Of a stretch of 64,000 nucleotides of DNA, positions 1-8,261 are shown piece after piece. The translations under genes were made by a program, and so were the position numbers. Source of the stretch: Paenibacillus sp. V4I7 (GTDB taxonomy: Bacteria; Bacillota; Bacilli; Paenibacillales; NBRC-103111); NCBI RefSeq assembly GCF_030817275.1, contig NZ_JAUSZD010000002.1, forward strand, positions 1,798,001 to 1,862,000, given 5' to 3'. Under the pieces are notes generated by a model that saw only the letters and a program-made list of their open reading frames with translations, was not told the origin of the DNA and made no database searches. Positions within the stretch are counted from its first letter, which is position 1. Each line of letters opens with the position of its first letter.

Positions 1-1
1 G

Positions 2-928
2 GCCAATGTTAGTGAGGAAGGAAATGTAGCCTTGTTCTTCGGGTTATCTGGCACGGGGAAAACGACACTTTCGGCTGATCCGAATCGCCGTCTCATTGGC
101 GATGATGAACACGGCTGGTCGGACACGGGCGTGTTTAATTTCGAGGGAGGCTGCTACGCAAAATGCGCTGGCCTTACCGAAGAGAAGGAGCCGCAGATTT
201 GGCAGGCAATCCGATTCGGCACTGTTTTGGAGAATGTAGTGCTTGATCCTACGAGTGGCATTGCCGAATACGGCAATACGCAGATTACGGAGAATACACG
301 TGCAGCCTATCCTTTGGAATATATCCCTGGAGTGAAGATTCCGGGAACCGCCGGTCACCCTGATGTCATCATGTTCTTGACGGCAGATGCCTCCGGAGTT
401 CTGCCTCCTATATCCAAGCTGACGAAAGAACAAGCGATGTACCACTTCTTGTCTGGCTACACGTCCAAGCTTGCAGGTACGGAACGTGGAGTTACGGAAC
501 CGGAAGCCACATTCTCTACTTGTTTCGGGGCGCCTTTCCTGCCGCTTCGTCCTTACGTTTATGCAGAGATGCTGGGGCGTAAGATCGAAGAACATAAGGC
601 CAACGTTTACCTCATTAATACAGGTTGGGTTGGCGGTTCTTATGGTGAAGGCGAGCGTATGAATTTAGTGTATACAAGAGCGATGGTTACAGCTGCTCTA
701 AACGGCAGCTTGGAGAAGACGACGTTCACGGAAGTTCCCTTCTTCGGTTTATTAAGTCCTGATTCGGTACCAGGGGTTCCGAGCGAGCTCTTGCTGCCAA
801 GGAACACTTGGCAAGATCAAAGTCAATATGACGTCAAGGCGAAGGAATTAGCGCAGCGTTTTATCCATAACTTCAATAAATTCAAGGGTGTCGATGATCG
901 TATCATCGCTGCTGGACCTAAGATTTGA
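2..928 (+). CDS. pckA: Phosphoenolpyruvate carboxykinase (ATP), 3' part
   Basis: This is the C-terminal 308 residues of ATP-dependent PEP carboxykinase; the gene begins before the window. The enzyme converts oxaloacetate plus ATP to phosphoenolpyruvate and CO2 in the cytosol, the entry step of gluconeogenesis. The frame is open from base 2 and shows the kinase-1a P-loop GLSGTGKTT at about residues 14-22, then the kinase-2/metal motif LIGDDEHGW, and [11 protein letters not shown] further on, all in family order. The usual length is about 525 residues, so roughly 40% is missing. The next gene encodes a CcpN-like regulator; in Bacillus subtilis CcpN represses pckA, so a target and its repressor appear to be neighbours here. 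Identification is very secure. Confidence 0.97.
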   Translation, partial: ANVSEEGNVALFFGLSGTGKTTLSADPNRRLIGDDEHGWSDTGVFNFEGGCYAKCAGLTEEKEPQIWQAIRFGTVLENVVLDPTSGIAEYGNTQITENTRAAYPLEYIPGVKIPGTAGHPDVIMFLTADASGVLPPISKLTKEQAMYHFLSGYTSKLAGTERGVTEPEATFSTCFGAPFLPLRPYVYAEMLGRKIEEHKANVYLINTGWVGGSYGEGERMNLVYTRAMVTAALNGSLEKTTFTEVPFFGLLSPDSVPGVPSELLLPRNTWQDQSQYDVKAKELAQRFIHNFNKFKGVDDRIIAAGPKI

Positions 929-952
929 AACGATGTTTAGATGAGTTAGAAT
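925..952 (+). promoter_or_regulatory. Candidate promoter of the ccpN-yqfL-glpX operon
   Basis: TTGAAA (925-930), a 16-base spacer and TAGAAT (947-952) resemble a sigma-A promoter. The -35 box overlaps the pckA stop codon and no terminator is visible between pckA and the next gene, so read-through from pckA is also possible. Called by inspection only. Confidence 0.4.
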
Positions 953-987
953 AGGTAAGACATGAATGATGAAAGGAGGGAAACATC

Positions 988-1620
988 ATAGAGCTTACAT
1001 CCCGACAGATGGAAATTATCGATCTCGTCAAAAAGAATGCACCTATTACAGGGGAACGAATTGCTGAATTGCTTGGAATTAGCCGTCCAACCATTCGTTC
1101 TGACCTTGCTGTTTTGGTTATGCTTCGCTATATTGATGCCAAACCCAAGGTTGGATATTTCCTAGGAACGGCTGCTCTTGAAGTAGATTCACCTTTCAAA
1201 CATATAGAAGCAGTAAGAGTAAAGGATGTTATGGGAATTCCTGTTGTTCTAAGGGAAACCGTCACCGTAAGTGATGCTGTAGTCACTCTTTTTCTTGAAA
1301 ATGTAGGAAGCTTGATTATCGTGAATATGCAGGGGGCTTTGGCTGGTATCGTTACACGGAAAGACTTGCTGAAGGTTACGCTTGGGCAGGCTACGGCAAA
1401 TACAATGCCGGTTTCACTAGTCATGACTAGGCATCCGAATATTGTGACGGTAAACCCGGATGACAGTGTATTAGAAGCAGCGCGGAAAATGATTCATCAT
1501 CAAGTAGATGGGCTGCCTGTGGTTAAGGGTGCGGCTGATCAAGATCCAGATGAAGTGGTTGGCCGAATTACGAAAACAACAATGACCAAATTGCTGCTCG
1601 ATGTAGCGCTGGGGACTTAA
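988..1620 (+). CDS. ccpN: CcpN-like HTH plus CBS-domain regulator, non-canonical start
   Basis: Transcription factor of the CcpN type: an N-terminal winged HTH (GERIAELLGISRPTIRSDLA) followed by two CBS domains that sense nucleotides. In B. subtilis CcpN represses gluconeogenic genes (gapB, pckA) on glucose. An in-frame stop lies at 970-972 and the first ATG is at 1009, but that ATG has no ribosome site. AAAGGAGGG sits at 972-980, seven bases before ATA (988) and four before ATC (985). Translation from ATA gives IELTSRQMEII, which matches my memory of the start of B. subtilis CcpN (IELNKRQ). I therefore place the start at 988 (210 aa). It heads an operon with the PPDK regulator (15-base gap) and glpX. 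Family is secure; the start codon is inferred. Confidence 0.9.
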   Translation: MELTSRQMEIIDLVKKNAPITGERIAELLGISRPTIRSDLAVLVMLRYIDAKPKVGYFLGTAALEVDSPFKHIEAVRVKDVMGIPVVLRETVTVSDAVVTLFLENVGSLIIVNMQGALAGIVTRKDLLKVTLGQATANTMPVSLVMTRHPNIVTVNPDDSVLEAARKMIHHQVDGLPVVKGAADQDPDEVVGRITKTTMTKLLLDVALGT

Positions 1621-1635
1621 TCAGGGGGAGTGTAA

Positions 1636-2436
1636 GTGGGAGAGAAGATCCATACGATTTTCGTTTGTTCGGATTCAGTGGGGGAAACGGCGAATACTGT
1701 CGTACAAGCAACGATCCGTCAATTTAATGCAAGCCAAGTGCAAGTCAGGCGTTTCGGATCGATCCGAACGGAAGATGAAGTACGCGCTTTAGTAGAAGAG
1801 GCAGCGAAAGTGGATGGTTTCATTGCTTATACGCTAGTACTACCTGAGCTTAGAGAGATGATGCGGCAGGAAGCCATACGTTTAAGTGTAAATGCCATTG
1901 ATATCATGGGACCCATGATGCAGGCTTTCATAGATACCTTTAAGGGTTCCCCGAAGCGGAAAGTCGGTCTGCTTTATCAGTTAGATGAACAATATTACCA
2001 ACGGGTAGAAGCGGTCGAGTTCACAGTAAACAGTGACGATGGCAAAGACCCAAGCGCTATGAAGCAAGCGCATATTGTTTTAATTGGACCTTCCCGAACC
2101 TCCAAAACGCCACTCAGTATTTATTTGGCGCACAAAGGCTATAAGGTGGCGAATTACCCGCTTGTTCCTGAGGTAAAGCCGCCTGCAATTATATATGAGC
2201 TAGACCCGAGTAAATTAATTGGTTTGACGATGAGTCCCGAGCAACTGGTACGTATTCGTACGGAACGTCTGAAAGCGGTTGGACTTCCTTTTGGCGCTAA
2301 ATATGCGACAGGGGAGCGAGTCGAAGAAGAGCTGGCATTCGCAATGAAATTATATCGTGAGCTTGGTTGTACGATCATCGATGTAAGTGAGAAAGCCATT
2401 GAAGAAACGGCTGGTCTGATTCTAGCAGACAGATAG
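1636..2436 (+). CDS. yqfL: PPDK regulatory protein (DUF299, YqfL-like)
   Basis: 266-aa bifunctional ADP-dependent kinase / Pi-dependent pyrophosphorylase family, which inactivates or reactivates pyruvate,phosphate dikinase or PEP synthase. The GTG start at 1636 follows AGGGGGAG by five bases. Visible motifs are the N-terminal VCSDSVGETA, SDDG at about 133-136 and the P-loop-like GPSRTSKTP at 151-159. In B. subtilis YqfL is encoded with CcpN and modulates its activity. The same order here, followed by glpX, supports a role in switching between glycolysis and gluconeogenesis. No ppdK gene is in the window, so the target protein is unknown. Confidence 0.93.
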   Translation: MGEKIHTIFVCSDSVGETANTVVQATIRQFNASQVQVRRFGSIRTEDEVRALVEEAAKVDGFIAYTLVLPELREMMRQEAIRLSVNAIDIMGPMMQAFIDTFKGSPKRKVGLLYQLDEQYYQRVEAVEFTVNSDDGKDPSAMKQAHIVLIGPSRTSKTPLSIYLAHKGYKVANYPLVPEVKPPAIIYELDPSKLIGLTMSPEQLVRIRTERLKAVGLPFGAKYATGERVEEELAFAMKLYRELGCTIIDVSEKAIEETAGLILADR

Positions 2437-2477
2437 CCAGGAAGCCAACATTTCCTAATAGAAAGGGTGAATGATGT

Positions 2478-3443
2478 ATGCAAAGAGATTTGTCTCTGGA
2501 AATTGTACGAGTAACAGAATCTGCAGCTTTAGCGTCCGCACGTTGGACGGGAAAAGGGAATAAACACAGCGCTGACGAGGCAGCAACTTCTGCTATGCGT
2601 TCTATTTTTAGCTCCATGCCATTCCGAGGAACGGTTGTCATTGGTGAAGGGGAGATGGATGAAGCCCCGATGCTGTTCATCGGTGAGTCTTTAGGAAATG
2701 GGTTGGGTCCCGAATATGATGTAGCTGTTGATCCGCTCGAAGGTACCGATATTGTAGCTAGCGGCAGGAGTAATGCCCTGTCCGTAGTAGCTATAGCTGA
2801 GAAAGGGAACCTGCTGCATGCACCGGATATGTATATGGAGAAGCTGGCAGTAGGACCGCGTTTGGTTGGCAAATTGAACTTGGATGATCCCCTCGAATTA
2901 ACGATTAGAAAGGCCGCTGTATTGTTACAAAAAGAGATAACAGAACTGACTGTCTCCATCTTAGATCGCAAAAGACATGCAGATAAAATCCTTGTTTTAC
3001 GGACGCTAGGTGTTAAAATTCATTTACTGAATGATGGTGATGTTGCGGGTGCAATGGCAGCAGCTTTCCCAGAGACGGGCATCGATCTACATGTGGGTTC
3101 CGGAGGCGCGCCGGAAGGGGTGCTCGCAGCGGCTGCCCTCCGTTGTATGGGAGGCGAATTTCAAGGACGGCTGCTTCCAGATAATGAAGAAGAGATACAG
3201 CGGTGCAAGGAAATGGGGATTGTTGATCCATCCAAAGTGCTAGGGATGCGCGAGTTAGTAGGCGAATCTGACATTTATTTCGCTGCAACTGGTGTAACCT
3301 CGGGAGACTTCCTGAGTGGCGTGAAATTTCTATTTGGCGGCCGTGCAGAAACACATTCGGTCGTTATGAGGGCGCAAACTCAGACGGTTCGTTTCATCCA
3401 ATGCGTGCATCAGATGCATGAGTACCATCTCGGGAGTGCCTGA
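2478..3443 (+). CDS. glpX: Fructose-1,6-bisphosphatase, class II
   Basis: 321-aa GlpX-type fructose-1,6-bisphosphatase, the Mg/Mn-dependent step forming fructose 6-phosphate in gluconeogenesis. Signatures are WTGKGNKHSADEAA near residue 23, the acidic metal-binding GEGEMDEAPM (about 56-65) and DPLEGTDIVASG (about 85-96), and GSGGAPEGVLAAAA in the C-terminal half. Length is typical. ATG 2478 follows AAAGGGTGA. It is the third gene after ccpN and yqfL with a 41-base gap and is followed by a strong terminator, so it ends a gluconeogenic transcription unit. Confidence 0.96.
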   Translation: MQRDLSLEIVRVTESAALASARWTGKGNKHSADEAATSAMRSIFSSMPFRGTVVIGEGEMDEAPMLFIGESLGNGLGPEYDVAVDPLEGTDIVASGRSNALSVVAIAEKGNLLHAPDMYMEKLAVGPRLVGKLNLDDPLELTIRKAAVLLQKEITELTVSILDRKRHADKILVLRTLGVKIHLLNDGDVAGAMAAAFPETGIDLHVGSGGAPEGVLAAAALRCMGGEFQGRLLPDNEEEIQRCKEMGIVDPSKVLGMRELVGESDIYFAATGVTSGDFLSGVKFLFGGRAETHSVVMRAQTQTVRFIQCVHQMHEYHLGSA

Positions 3444-3476
3444 GCAGACATATAGAGGACTACAATCAACGCATGC

Positions 3477-3512
3477 AAAGAAATCTCTCTTTCTATAAGG
3501 AGAGATTTCTTT
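3477..3512 (+). terminator. Rho-independent terminator after glpX
   Basis: A perfect 13-bp inverted repeat (AAAGAAATCTCTC / GAGAGATTTCTTT) around a 10-base loop. The A/T-rich ends would work in either direction. Confidence 0.85.
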
Positions 3513-3561
3513 GTGTTTAACAATGGATCAACTTTTAGGATGTTACCATAAGCAGAATGGC

Positions 3562-3607
3562 TTTAAATAGAGCTAAAATAGATTTATAATAATCGTAAGC
3601 GTTTTCA
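3562..3607 (+). promoter_or_regulatory. rpoN promoter with overlapping cre site
   Basis: TTTAAA (3562-3567), a 17-base spacer and a perfect TATAAT (3585-3590) form a promoter. CGTAAGCGTTTTCA (3594-3607) matches 13 of 14 positions of the CcpA cre consensus and covers the predicted start point, a position that normally gives repression. CcpA control of sigL is known in B. subtilis, so the arrangement makes sense. Confidence 0.65.
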
Positions 3608-3670
3608 CAAAAGCAACTTATGCTCACCACGAAAAGTGTTGCCAAGGCAAAACTCAAGGAGGAACTAGGT

Positions 3671-4981
3671 ATGAGAATAGGCAATAGTCTAACACAAGTG
3701 CAGAACCAAAAGCTAACGATGACTCTTGAACTGCAACAGTCCATTCATATATTGCAATTATCAAGCTATGAATTGTCGCAGTACCTCCAAGAGCAAGCCT
3801 TGGAAAACCCCCTACTGGATATCGAGTCTTTCACAAGTTCTTATTTGAAATCGGGTAAATCTTCACAAACGGCGGGGTCAATGACAGATCCACTATGGAA
3901 GGCGAAGGCAAGGGAGGAAACATTGGAACAGTGGCTTCTCAGCCAACTGCGGATAGCAGGGGTTTCCTATACCTTATATCAGACAGCAGCCTATTTGGCA
4001 GGAAATTTAGATGATAGAGGCTATTTACCCCTCTCCATTACGGAAGCAAGCTCGTTTTTGAATAAGCCTAGCGAGGCTGTTGAAGAAGCGCTAACTTGCT
4101 TACAGTCGCTGGATCCGCCGGGTGTAGGAGCGAGAGACTTGCAGGAATGCTTATTGCTTCAGATTTCCAGGGATCCGGCCGCACCGTATGGCACTTTTGA
4201 AGTGGTCAGCCAATATATGCAGCAGCTTGCTCAGATGAAGCTGGATAAGATTGCGCTGCAATTAGGTGTAACACGTATACAAGTGAAGGAGATCGTCACG
4301 TATATTCGTAGTTTGAACCCACGACCTGGTGTGGCCTTCAGCTGGATCGAAGAATCTTATATGACTCCGGATGCTACGATTTATAAAGAACAAGGGAACA
4401 TCGTAATCCAAATGAACGCGGGAGCCGTTCCCAAGACGTCAGTCAATAAGGACTATTATAGTCATATCCAGCATGCGGGTTGTAAAGAAGCGGTTTCCTT
4501 TCTTAAAGAAAAATGGAAAACAGCCGATTGGGTTGTGCGGAGTTTGGAACAGCGGAAGATGACCCTGTACCGGGTCATTCGGGCTATTTTTGAAGAACAG
4601 CTGACTTTTTTAGAGATCGGCGAACGTGGCATGAAGCCCCTAACCTTAAAAATGATATCCGAGAAGCTTGATCTCCATGAATCTACGATAAGTAGAACGG
4701 TACAAAACAAATACATTCGTACCCCCTATGGAGTGCTTGAGCTTAAATATTTCTTTTCCTCGGGACTGCAATCGGATGTAGGGGAACTAACGTCTATCAA
4801 AACGATCAAGTTAAGAATCAAAGAACTCATTTCACAGGAACATAAGAAACAGCCTTATTCCGATCAAAAGGTTGTAGAAATCTTATCGGAAGAGGGCATT
4901 CACATTTCACGCAGAACGGTGACCAAATATCGTGAAGAGCTGCATATTTTATCTTCTGCACTGCGTAAGAATATTTTGTAA
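3671..4981 (+). CDS. rpoN: RNA polymerase sigma-54 factor
   Basis: 436-aa sigma-54 (SigL/RpoN), which directs RNA polymerase to -24/-12 promoters and needs an enhancer-binding activator. Region I is visible right after the start (QKLTMTLELQQSIHILQLSS), followed by the ALENPLL motif, the core-binding region and a C-terminal RpoN box (SRRTVTKYREEL). The ATG at 3671 is chosen because AAGGAGGA lies about seven bases upstream; an earlier in-frame start at 3620 would add 17 residues that do not look like the family. A cre site overlaps its promoter, suggesting carbon catabolite repression. No sigma-54 activator gene is in the window. Confidence 0.95.
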   Translation: MRIGNSLTQVQNQKLTMTLELQQSIHILQLSSYELSQYLQEQALENPLLDIESFTSSYLKSGKSSQTAGSMTDPLWKAKAREETLEQWLLSQLRIAGVSYTLYQTAAYLAGNLDDRGYLPLSITEASSFLNKPSEAVEEALTCLQSLDPPGVGARDLQECLLLQISRDPAAPYGTFEVVSQYMQQLAQMKLDKIALQLGVTRIQVKEIVTYIRSLNPRPGVAFSWIEESYMTPDATIYKEQGNIVIQMNAGAVPKTSVNKDYYSHIQHAGCKEAVSFLKEKWKTADWVVRSLEQRKMTLYRVIRAIFEEQLTFLEIGERGMKPLTLKMISEKLDLHESTISRTVQNKYIRTPYGVLELKYFFSSGLQSDVGELTSIKTIKLRIKELISQEHKKQPYSDQKVVEILSEEGIHISRRTVTKYREELHILSSALRKNIL

Positions 4982-4988
4982 GCATAAA

Positions 4989-5016
4989 CCCGCCAGAGGC
5001 AATTTCTCTCGGCGGG
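4989..5016 (+). terminator. Weak terminator-like hairpin after rpoN
   Basis: CCCGCC (4989-4994) pairs with GGCGGG (5011-5016), extended by AGAG/CTCT across a one-base bulge. Only a short T-poor tail follows, so termination may be partial. Confidence 0.4.
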
Positions 5017-5087
5017 CTTGTCACTCATGGGCCAAGTTCTCTGCCGCATATACTTTAGTTGACAATGATGCGAAAAGAGGGATAACG

Positions 5088-5762
5088 ATGAGTTTGACCC
5101 CAATTGATTTCCATACCGTCGTCCGAAGCTATATACCTCAGGAAGCCGAGGTTGTCATATTGCAGAGGGAGGGGAGCCCCGCGGCTATTATTTATGCGGA
5201 TGTAGATGGTGATGGTCACCCTGAAATCACAGCCTTGTATAGATATTTAGACAATCAGTATCTGTTTTCCTTGAAAAACTATTCCGGTAATTGGTTTCCA
5301 ATTGCCTCTGCTGCAACAGGTAGAATCCAAGCAATTACGGATTTCGCGGCGGCCCCAGTGTCACGAAGAGAAGGTTGGGACCTGCTTATTGGCTGGCAAA
5401 ATGAGCGTGAATCCTCCTCCGAGCTCGATATCGTGCAGTGGACACCAACCGGTTTCCAACGTCTGATTCCTCCGGGAACTTTCTACAACCATCTGGAAAT
5501 TGAAGATATGCCCGGTCGAGACGGAAGAGACGGCCTTTGCGAAATAGCACTGTGGGTGCATGAGCAGGATCAGGCCTACCATGTGGAAACCTATCGATGG
5601 GATCCTTACCGACTTGTCCCCATACAAGATGTATATTCGTATTATTTTCAGAAGGTCACTCGTTACTATGAGGATTTAACCCGTGATCATCCGGATGAGC
5701 AAAGCTACAGAAGTTATCTGGAGGATGCGCAAAGGAAAGCAGGAGGAAGCTTGTCATCGTAG
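5088..5762 (+). CDS. Hypothetical protein with FG-GAP/EF-hand-like loop
   Basis: 224-aa protein, family not recognised. ATG 5088 follows AGAGGG. Residues 38-47 contain DVDGDGHPE, an acidic calcium-loop-like motif typical of FG-GAP/VCBS or dockerin-type repeats, within a segment that looks like a beta-propeller blade. A second acidic loop, GRDGRDG, lies near residue 145. There is no signal peptide or membrane segment, so it should be cytoplasmic. Similar proteins occur in Paenibacillus genomes as VCBS-repeat hypotheticals. It is a single-gene unit between the weak rpoN hairpin and a strong terminator. Confidence 0.7.
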   Translation: MSLTPIDFHTVVRSYIPQEAEVVILQREGSPAAIIYADVDGDGHPEITALYRYLDNQYLFSLKNYSGNWFPIASAATGRIQAITDFAAAPVSRREGWDLLIGWQNERESSSELDIVQWTPTGFQRLIPPGTFYNHLEIEDMPGRDGRDGLCEIALWVHEQDQAYHVETYRWDPYRLVPIQDVYSYYFQKVTRYYEDLTRDHPDEQSYRSYLEDAQRKAGGSLSS

Positions 5763-5771
5763 AAACATTAT

Positions 5772-5802
5772 AAACCAGGCGGTTAACACCGTCTGGTTTT
5801 TT
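5772..5802 (+). terminator. Terminator
   Basis: AAACCAGGCGG / CCGTCTGGTTT (11 bp, one G-T pair) with a six-base loop, followed by TTTTTT. Confidence 0.85.
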
Positions 5803-5836
5803 CGTGTCGTAATTTCTTAACTTGATTGTCCTAAAG

Positions 5837-5888
5837 TTAGACTAAAAATATCGTTATTCCTATGCTACATTTAAGACAGATGTCTTAA
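5837..5888 (+). promoter_or_regulatory. Promoter and 18-bp palindromic operator of the Gfo/Idh pair
   Basis: TTAGAC (5837-5842), an 18-base spacer and TATGCT (5861-5866) make a weak promoter. The perfect inverted repeat TTAAGACAGATGTCTTAA (5871-5888; 8-bp arms, 2-bp centre) lies across the predicted transcription start and is a good repressor-operator candidate. The cognate regulator is not identified. Confidence 0.5.
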
Positions 5889-5914
5889 TATCACATAGCG
5901 ATGAGGTAATCTCA

Positions 5915-6997
5915 ATGAACAAAACGTTGAAGATCGGCATTATTGGCGGCGGCGGTATTGCTGGCGCTCATGTAAGAGCATATCGTGAGCTAGCTGACGT
6001 AGAGATTGTAGCGGTAGCGGATGCGGTACCAGGCAAAGCGGCACAATTCATTGATTTTTGGAAAATTCCTTCGGCACAAGCCTTTGATGATTATCGGCAG
6101 CTGCTGGAATTAGACCTTGATGGGGTAAGCATTTGCACACCCAATGTGGCTCACCATCGGACAACAGTAGATTCTTTACTGGCGGGGAAGAACGTTATGC
6201 TGGAGAAGCCGATGTCCGTCACGCTGGAAGAAGCCGTCGAGATGGCGCAAACGGCCAAGAAAACGGGTTTCATGCTCAATGTTGGTTTCCAGCCGAGATA
6301 TGATCCTAATATGAAAATTATTCAGGACGTGGTTCAGTCCGGTCAACTTGGTAAGGTCTATTATGTAGAAACAGGCGGAGGACGCCGCAGAGGCATGCCT
6401 GGCGGTACATTTATTAGCAAGGAAATCGCCGGAGCAGGAGCAATGGCTGATATCGGTTGTTACTCACTCGATATGGCTCTGAATGCGATGGGTTATCCGA
6501 AACCGCTTACCGTATCCGCTTACAGCAGTAACTACTTTGGAACGAATCCGTTATATCATAAAGAAGCTAGTCGATTCGATGTGGAAGATTTCGGTGTTGC
6601 GATGATCCGTTTTGAAGACGATCTCGTGCTGAATTTCAAAATTTCATGGGCGATGCATATGGATACACTAGGACCAACCTTATTCCTAGGTACGGATGGT
6701 GGTCTCAAAGTAACGCCAGCCGGTAAAGGGCCATGGAGCGGAGTGTTTGATGGAAATGTGGGTTCTATTGCCTATTTCCACGACGTTCGCGGACATCATA
6801 CGGAAAGCCAAATTCCGCTGATTGATCATAAGTTAAATTTGTTTAATGAAAAAGTCCGCGATTTCGTAGAAGCTGTCCGGGAAGGCAAACCAGCCCCGAT
6901 TCCTGGCGAACAAATCGTTCGCAATCAAGCAATCATTGATGGCATCATTCGGTCATCGCTCATTAAATGCGAAGTCGCTATCGAACTTCCTAATTAA
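5915..6997 (+). CDS. Gfo/Idh/MocA family dehydrogenase (first of two)
   Basis: 360-aa NAD(P)-dependent sugar or polyol dehydrogenase. The Rossmann motif GIIGGGGIAGAHV (residues 8-20) starts the protein and the family Lys motif EKPMSV appears near residue 96, followed by the alpha/beta C-terminal domain. The weak site GAGGT precedes ATG 5915. It is 33 bases upstream of a second member of the same family; tandem pairs like this often act in one catabolic route for inositol or uronic/amino sugars. The substrate cannot be read from the sequence. Its proximity to pectinase genes makes a plant-sugar substrate possible, which is inference. Confidence 0.9.
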   Translation: MNKTLKIGIIGGGGIAGAHVRAYRELADVEIVAVADAVPGKAAQFIDFWKIPSAQAFDDYRQLLELDLDGVSICTPNVAHHRTTVDSLLAGKNVMLEKPMSVTLEEAVEMAQTAKKTGFMLNVGFQPRYDPNMKIIQDVVQSGQLGKVYYVETGGGRRRGMPGGTFISKEIAGAGAMADIGCYSLDMALNAMGYPKPLTVSAYSSNYFGTNPLYHKEASRFDVEDFGVAMIRFEDDLVLNFKISWAMHMDTLGPTLFLGTDGGLKVTPAGKGPWSGVFDGNVGSIAYFHDVRGHHTESQIPLIDHKLNLFNEKVRDFVEAVREGKPAPIPGEQIVRNQAIIDGIIRSSLIKCEVAIELPN

Positions 6998-7030
6998 CTC
7001 AAAACTAAACACTACTCTGGAGGTATTCAC

Positions 7031-8116
7031 ATGTCACGTATGTTTCGTATTGGTATTATTGGTTGTGGAGGCATTGCAAACGGCAAGCATTTGCCAAGTT
7101 TGAAGAAGCTTTCGAATGTTGAACTGGTCGCATTCTGTGACATCGTGCAAGAGCGGGCTGAAACGGCCGCTGAGAAATACGGCTCCAAAACCGCTAAAGT
7201 ATATGAGGATTACAAAGAGCTTTTGCTGGATGCTACTATTGATATCGTTCATGTGTTAACACCGAATGATTCACACGCCGAAATTGCCATTGCTGCGCTT
7301 GAAGCTGGCAAGCATGTGATGTGTGAGAAGCCAATGGCTAAGACAGCAGCGGATGCTAAGCGAATGGTTGAAACAGCGAAGCGTACCGGCAAGAAGCTAA
7401 CTATCGGATACAACAACCGTTTCCGTGCTGATAGTCAGCATTTGAAGCGCGTATGTGAGGATGGGGAGCTTGGCGAGATTTATTTCGCGAAAGCGCATGC
7501 CATTCGTCGTCGTGCAGTTCCAACATGGGGTGTATTCCTGGATGAAGAGAAGCAAGGTGGAGGACCGCTTATTGATATCGGAACACATGCTTTGGATCTA
7601 ACGCTTTGGATGATGAATAACTACAAGCCGAAAGTGGTGCTTGGAACGTCTTACCACGAATTGTCCCAAAAAGAAAATGCCGCTAATGCTTGGGGGCCTT
7701 GGGATCCGAGTAAATTCACCGTGGAAGATTCTGCTTTCGGTATGATCGTCATGGAAAACGGCGCTACGATTATGCTGGAATCCAGCTGGGCACTGAATAC
7801 GCTTGAAGTCGACGAAGCCAAATGCTCATTAAGCGGTACCGAAGGCGGAGCTGATATGAAAGGCGGGCTTCGCATCAACGGCGAGAAACATAGCCGCTTA
7901 TTTACAACAGAGGTAGATCTGAAAGCAGGCGGTGTTGCTTTCTATGACGGCGCTAAGGAAAGCGATGCAGATCTGGAAATGCGTACATGGATTAAAGCCA
8001 TTGAAAATGATACAGATCCTGTAGTGACGCCTGAGCAAGCTTTTGTTGTTTCACAAATTCTTGAGGCGATTTATGAGTCTGCACGTACAGGCAAAGCTGT
8101 TTATTTGAATGAATAG
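7031..8116 (+). CDS. Gfo/Idh/MocA family dehydrogenase (second of two)
   Basis: 361-aa paralogous family member with GIIGCGGIANGKHLP at residues 7-21 and CEKPMAKT near residue 98. The catalytic-region signature GGGPLIDIGTHALDLTLWM, with Asp and His, lies around residues 177-195. CTGGAGGT precedes ATG 7031. It is clearly diverged from the upstream gene, so the pair is not a recent duplication. It is probably co-transcribed with that gene under the palindromic operator and ends at a strong hairpin. Confidence 0.9.
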   Translation: MSRMFRIGIIGCGGIANGKHLPSLKKLSNVELVAFCDIVQERAETAAEKYGSKTAKVYEDYKELLLDATIDIVHVLTPNDSHAEIAIAALEAGKHVMCEKPMAKTAADAKRMVETAKRTGKKLTIGYNNRFRADSQHLKRVCEDGELGEIYFAKAHAIRRRAVPTWGVFLDEEKQGGGPLIDIGTHALDLTLWMMNNYKPKVVLGTSYHELSQKENAANAWGPWDPSKFTVEDSAFGMIVMENGATIMLESSWALNTLEVDEAKCSLSGTEGGADMKGGLRINGEKHSRLFTTEVDLKAGGVAFYDGAKESDADLEMRTWIKAIENDTDPVVTPEQAFVVSQILEAIYESARTGKAVYLNE

Positions 8117-8141
8117 TATGTCAAACCTATCCGTTTTAACC

Positions 8142-8166
8142 GGGGGAGCCTAGGCTCCTCTTTTTT
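8142..8166 (+). terminator. Terminator of the dehydrogenase pair
   Basis: GGGGAGCC / GGCTCCTC self-complementary stem followed by TTTTTT. Confidence 0.8.
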
Positions 8167-8261
8167 AAATCCATTGAAATTTGAAAAAATAAGTGGAATA
8201 GGAGTATGCTTGAATTATTGAAATACCAACTAAGAATTGAAGGAAAGGAAGCGAGGGTGCG

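Noticed and set aside
44..595. Long antisense frame within pckA
   Set aside because: It is the mirror of a highly conserved enzyme; its composition reflects complementary codons and there is no start signal.
5059..5087. TTGACA promoter for the hypothetical gene at 5088
   Set aside because: A matching -10 would fall directly on the start codon and its ribosome site; no credible -10 is present.
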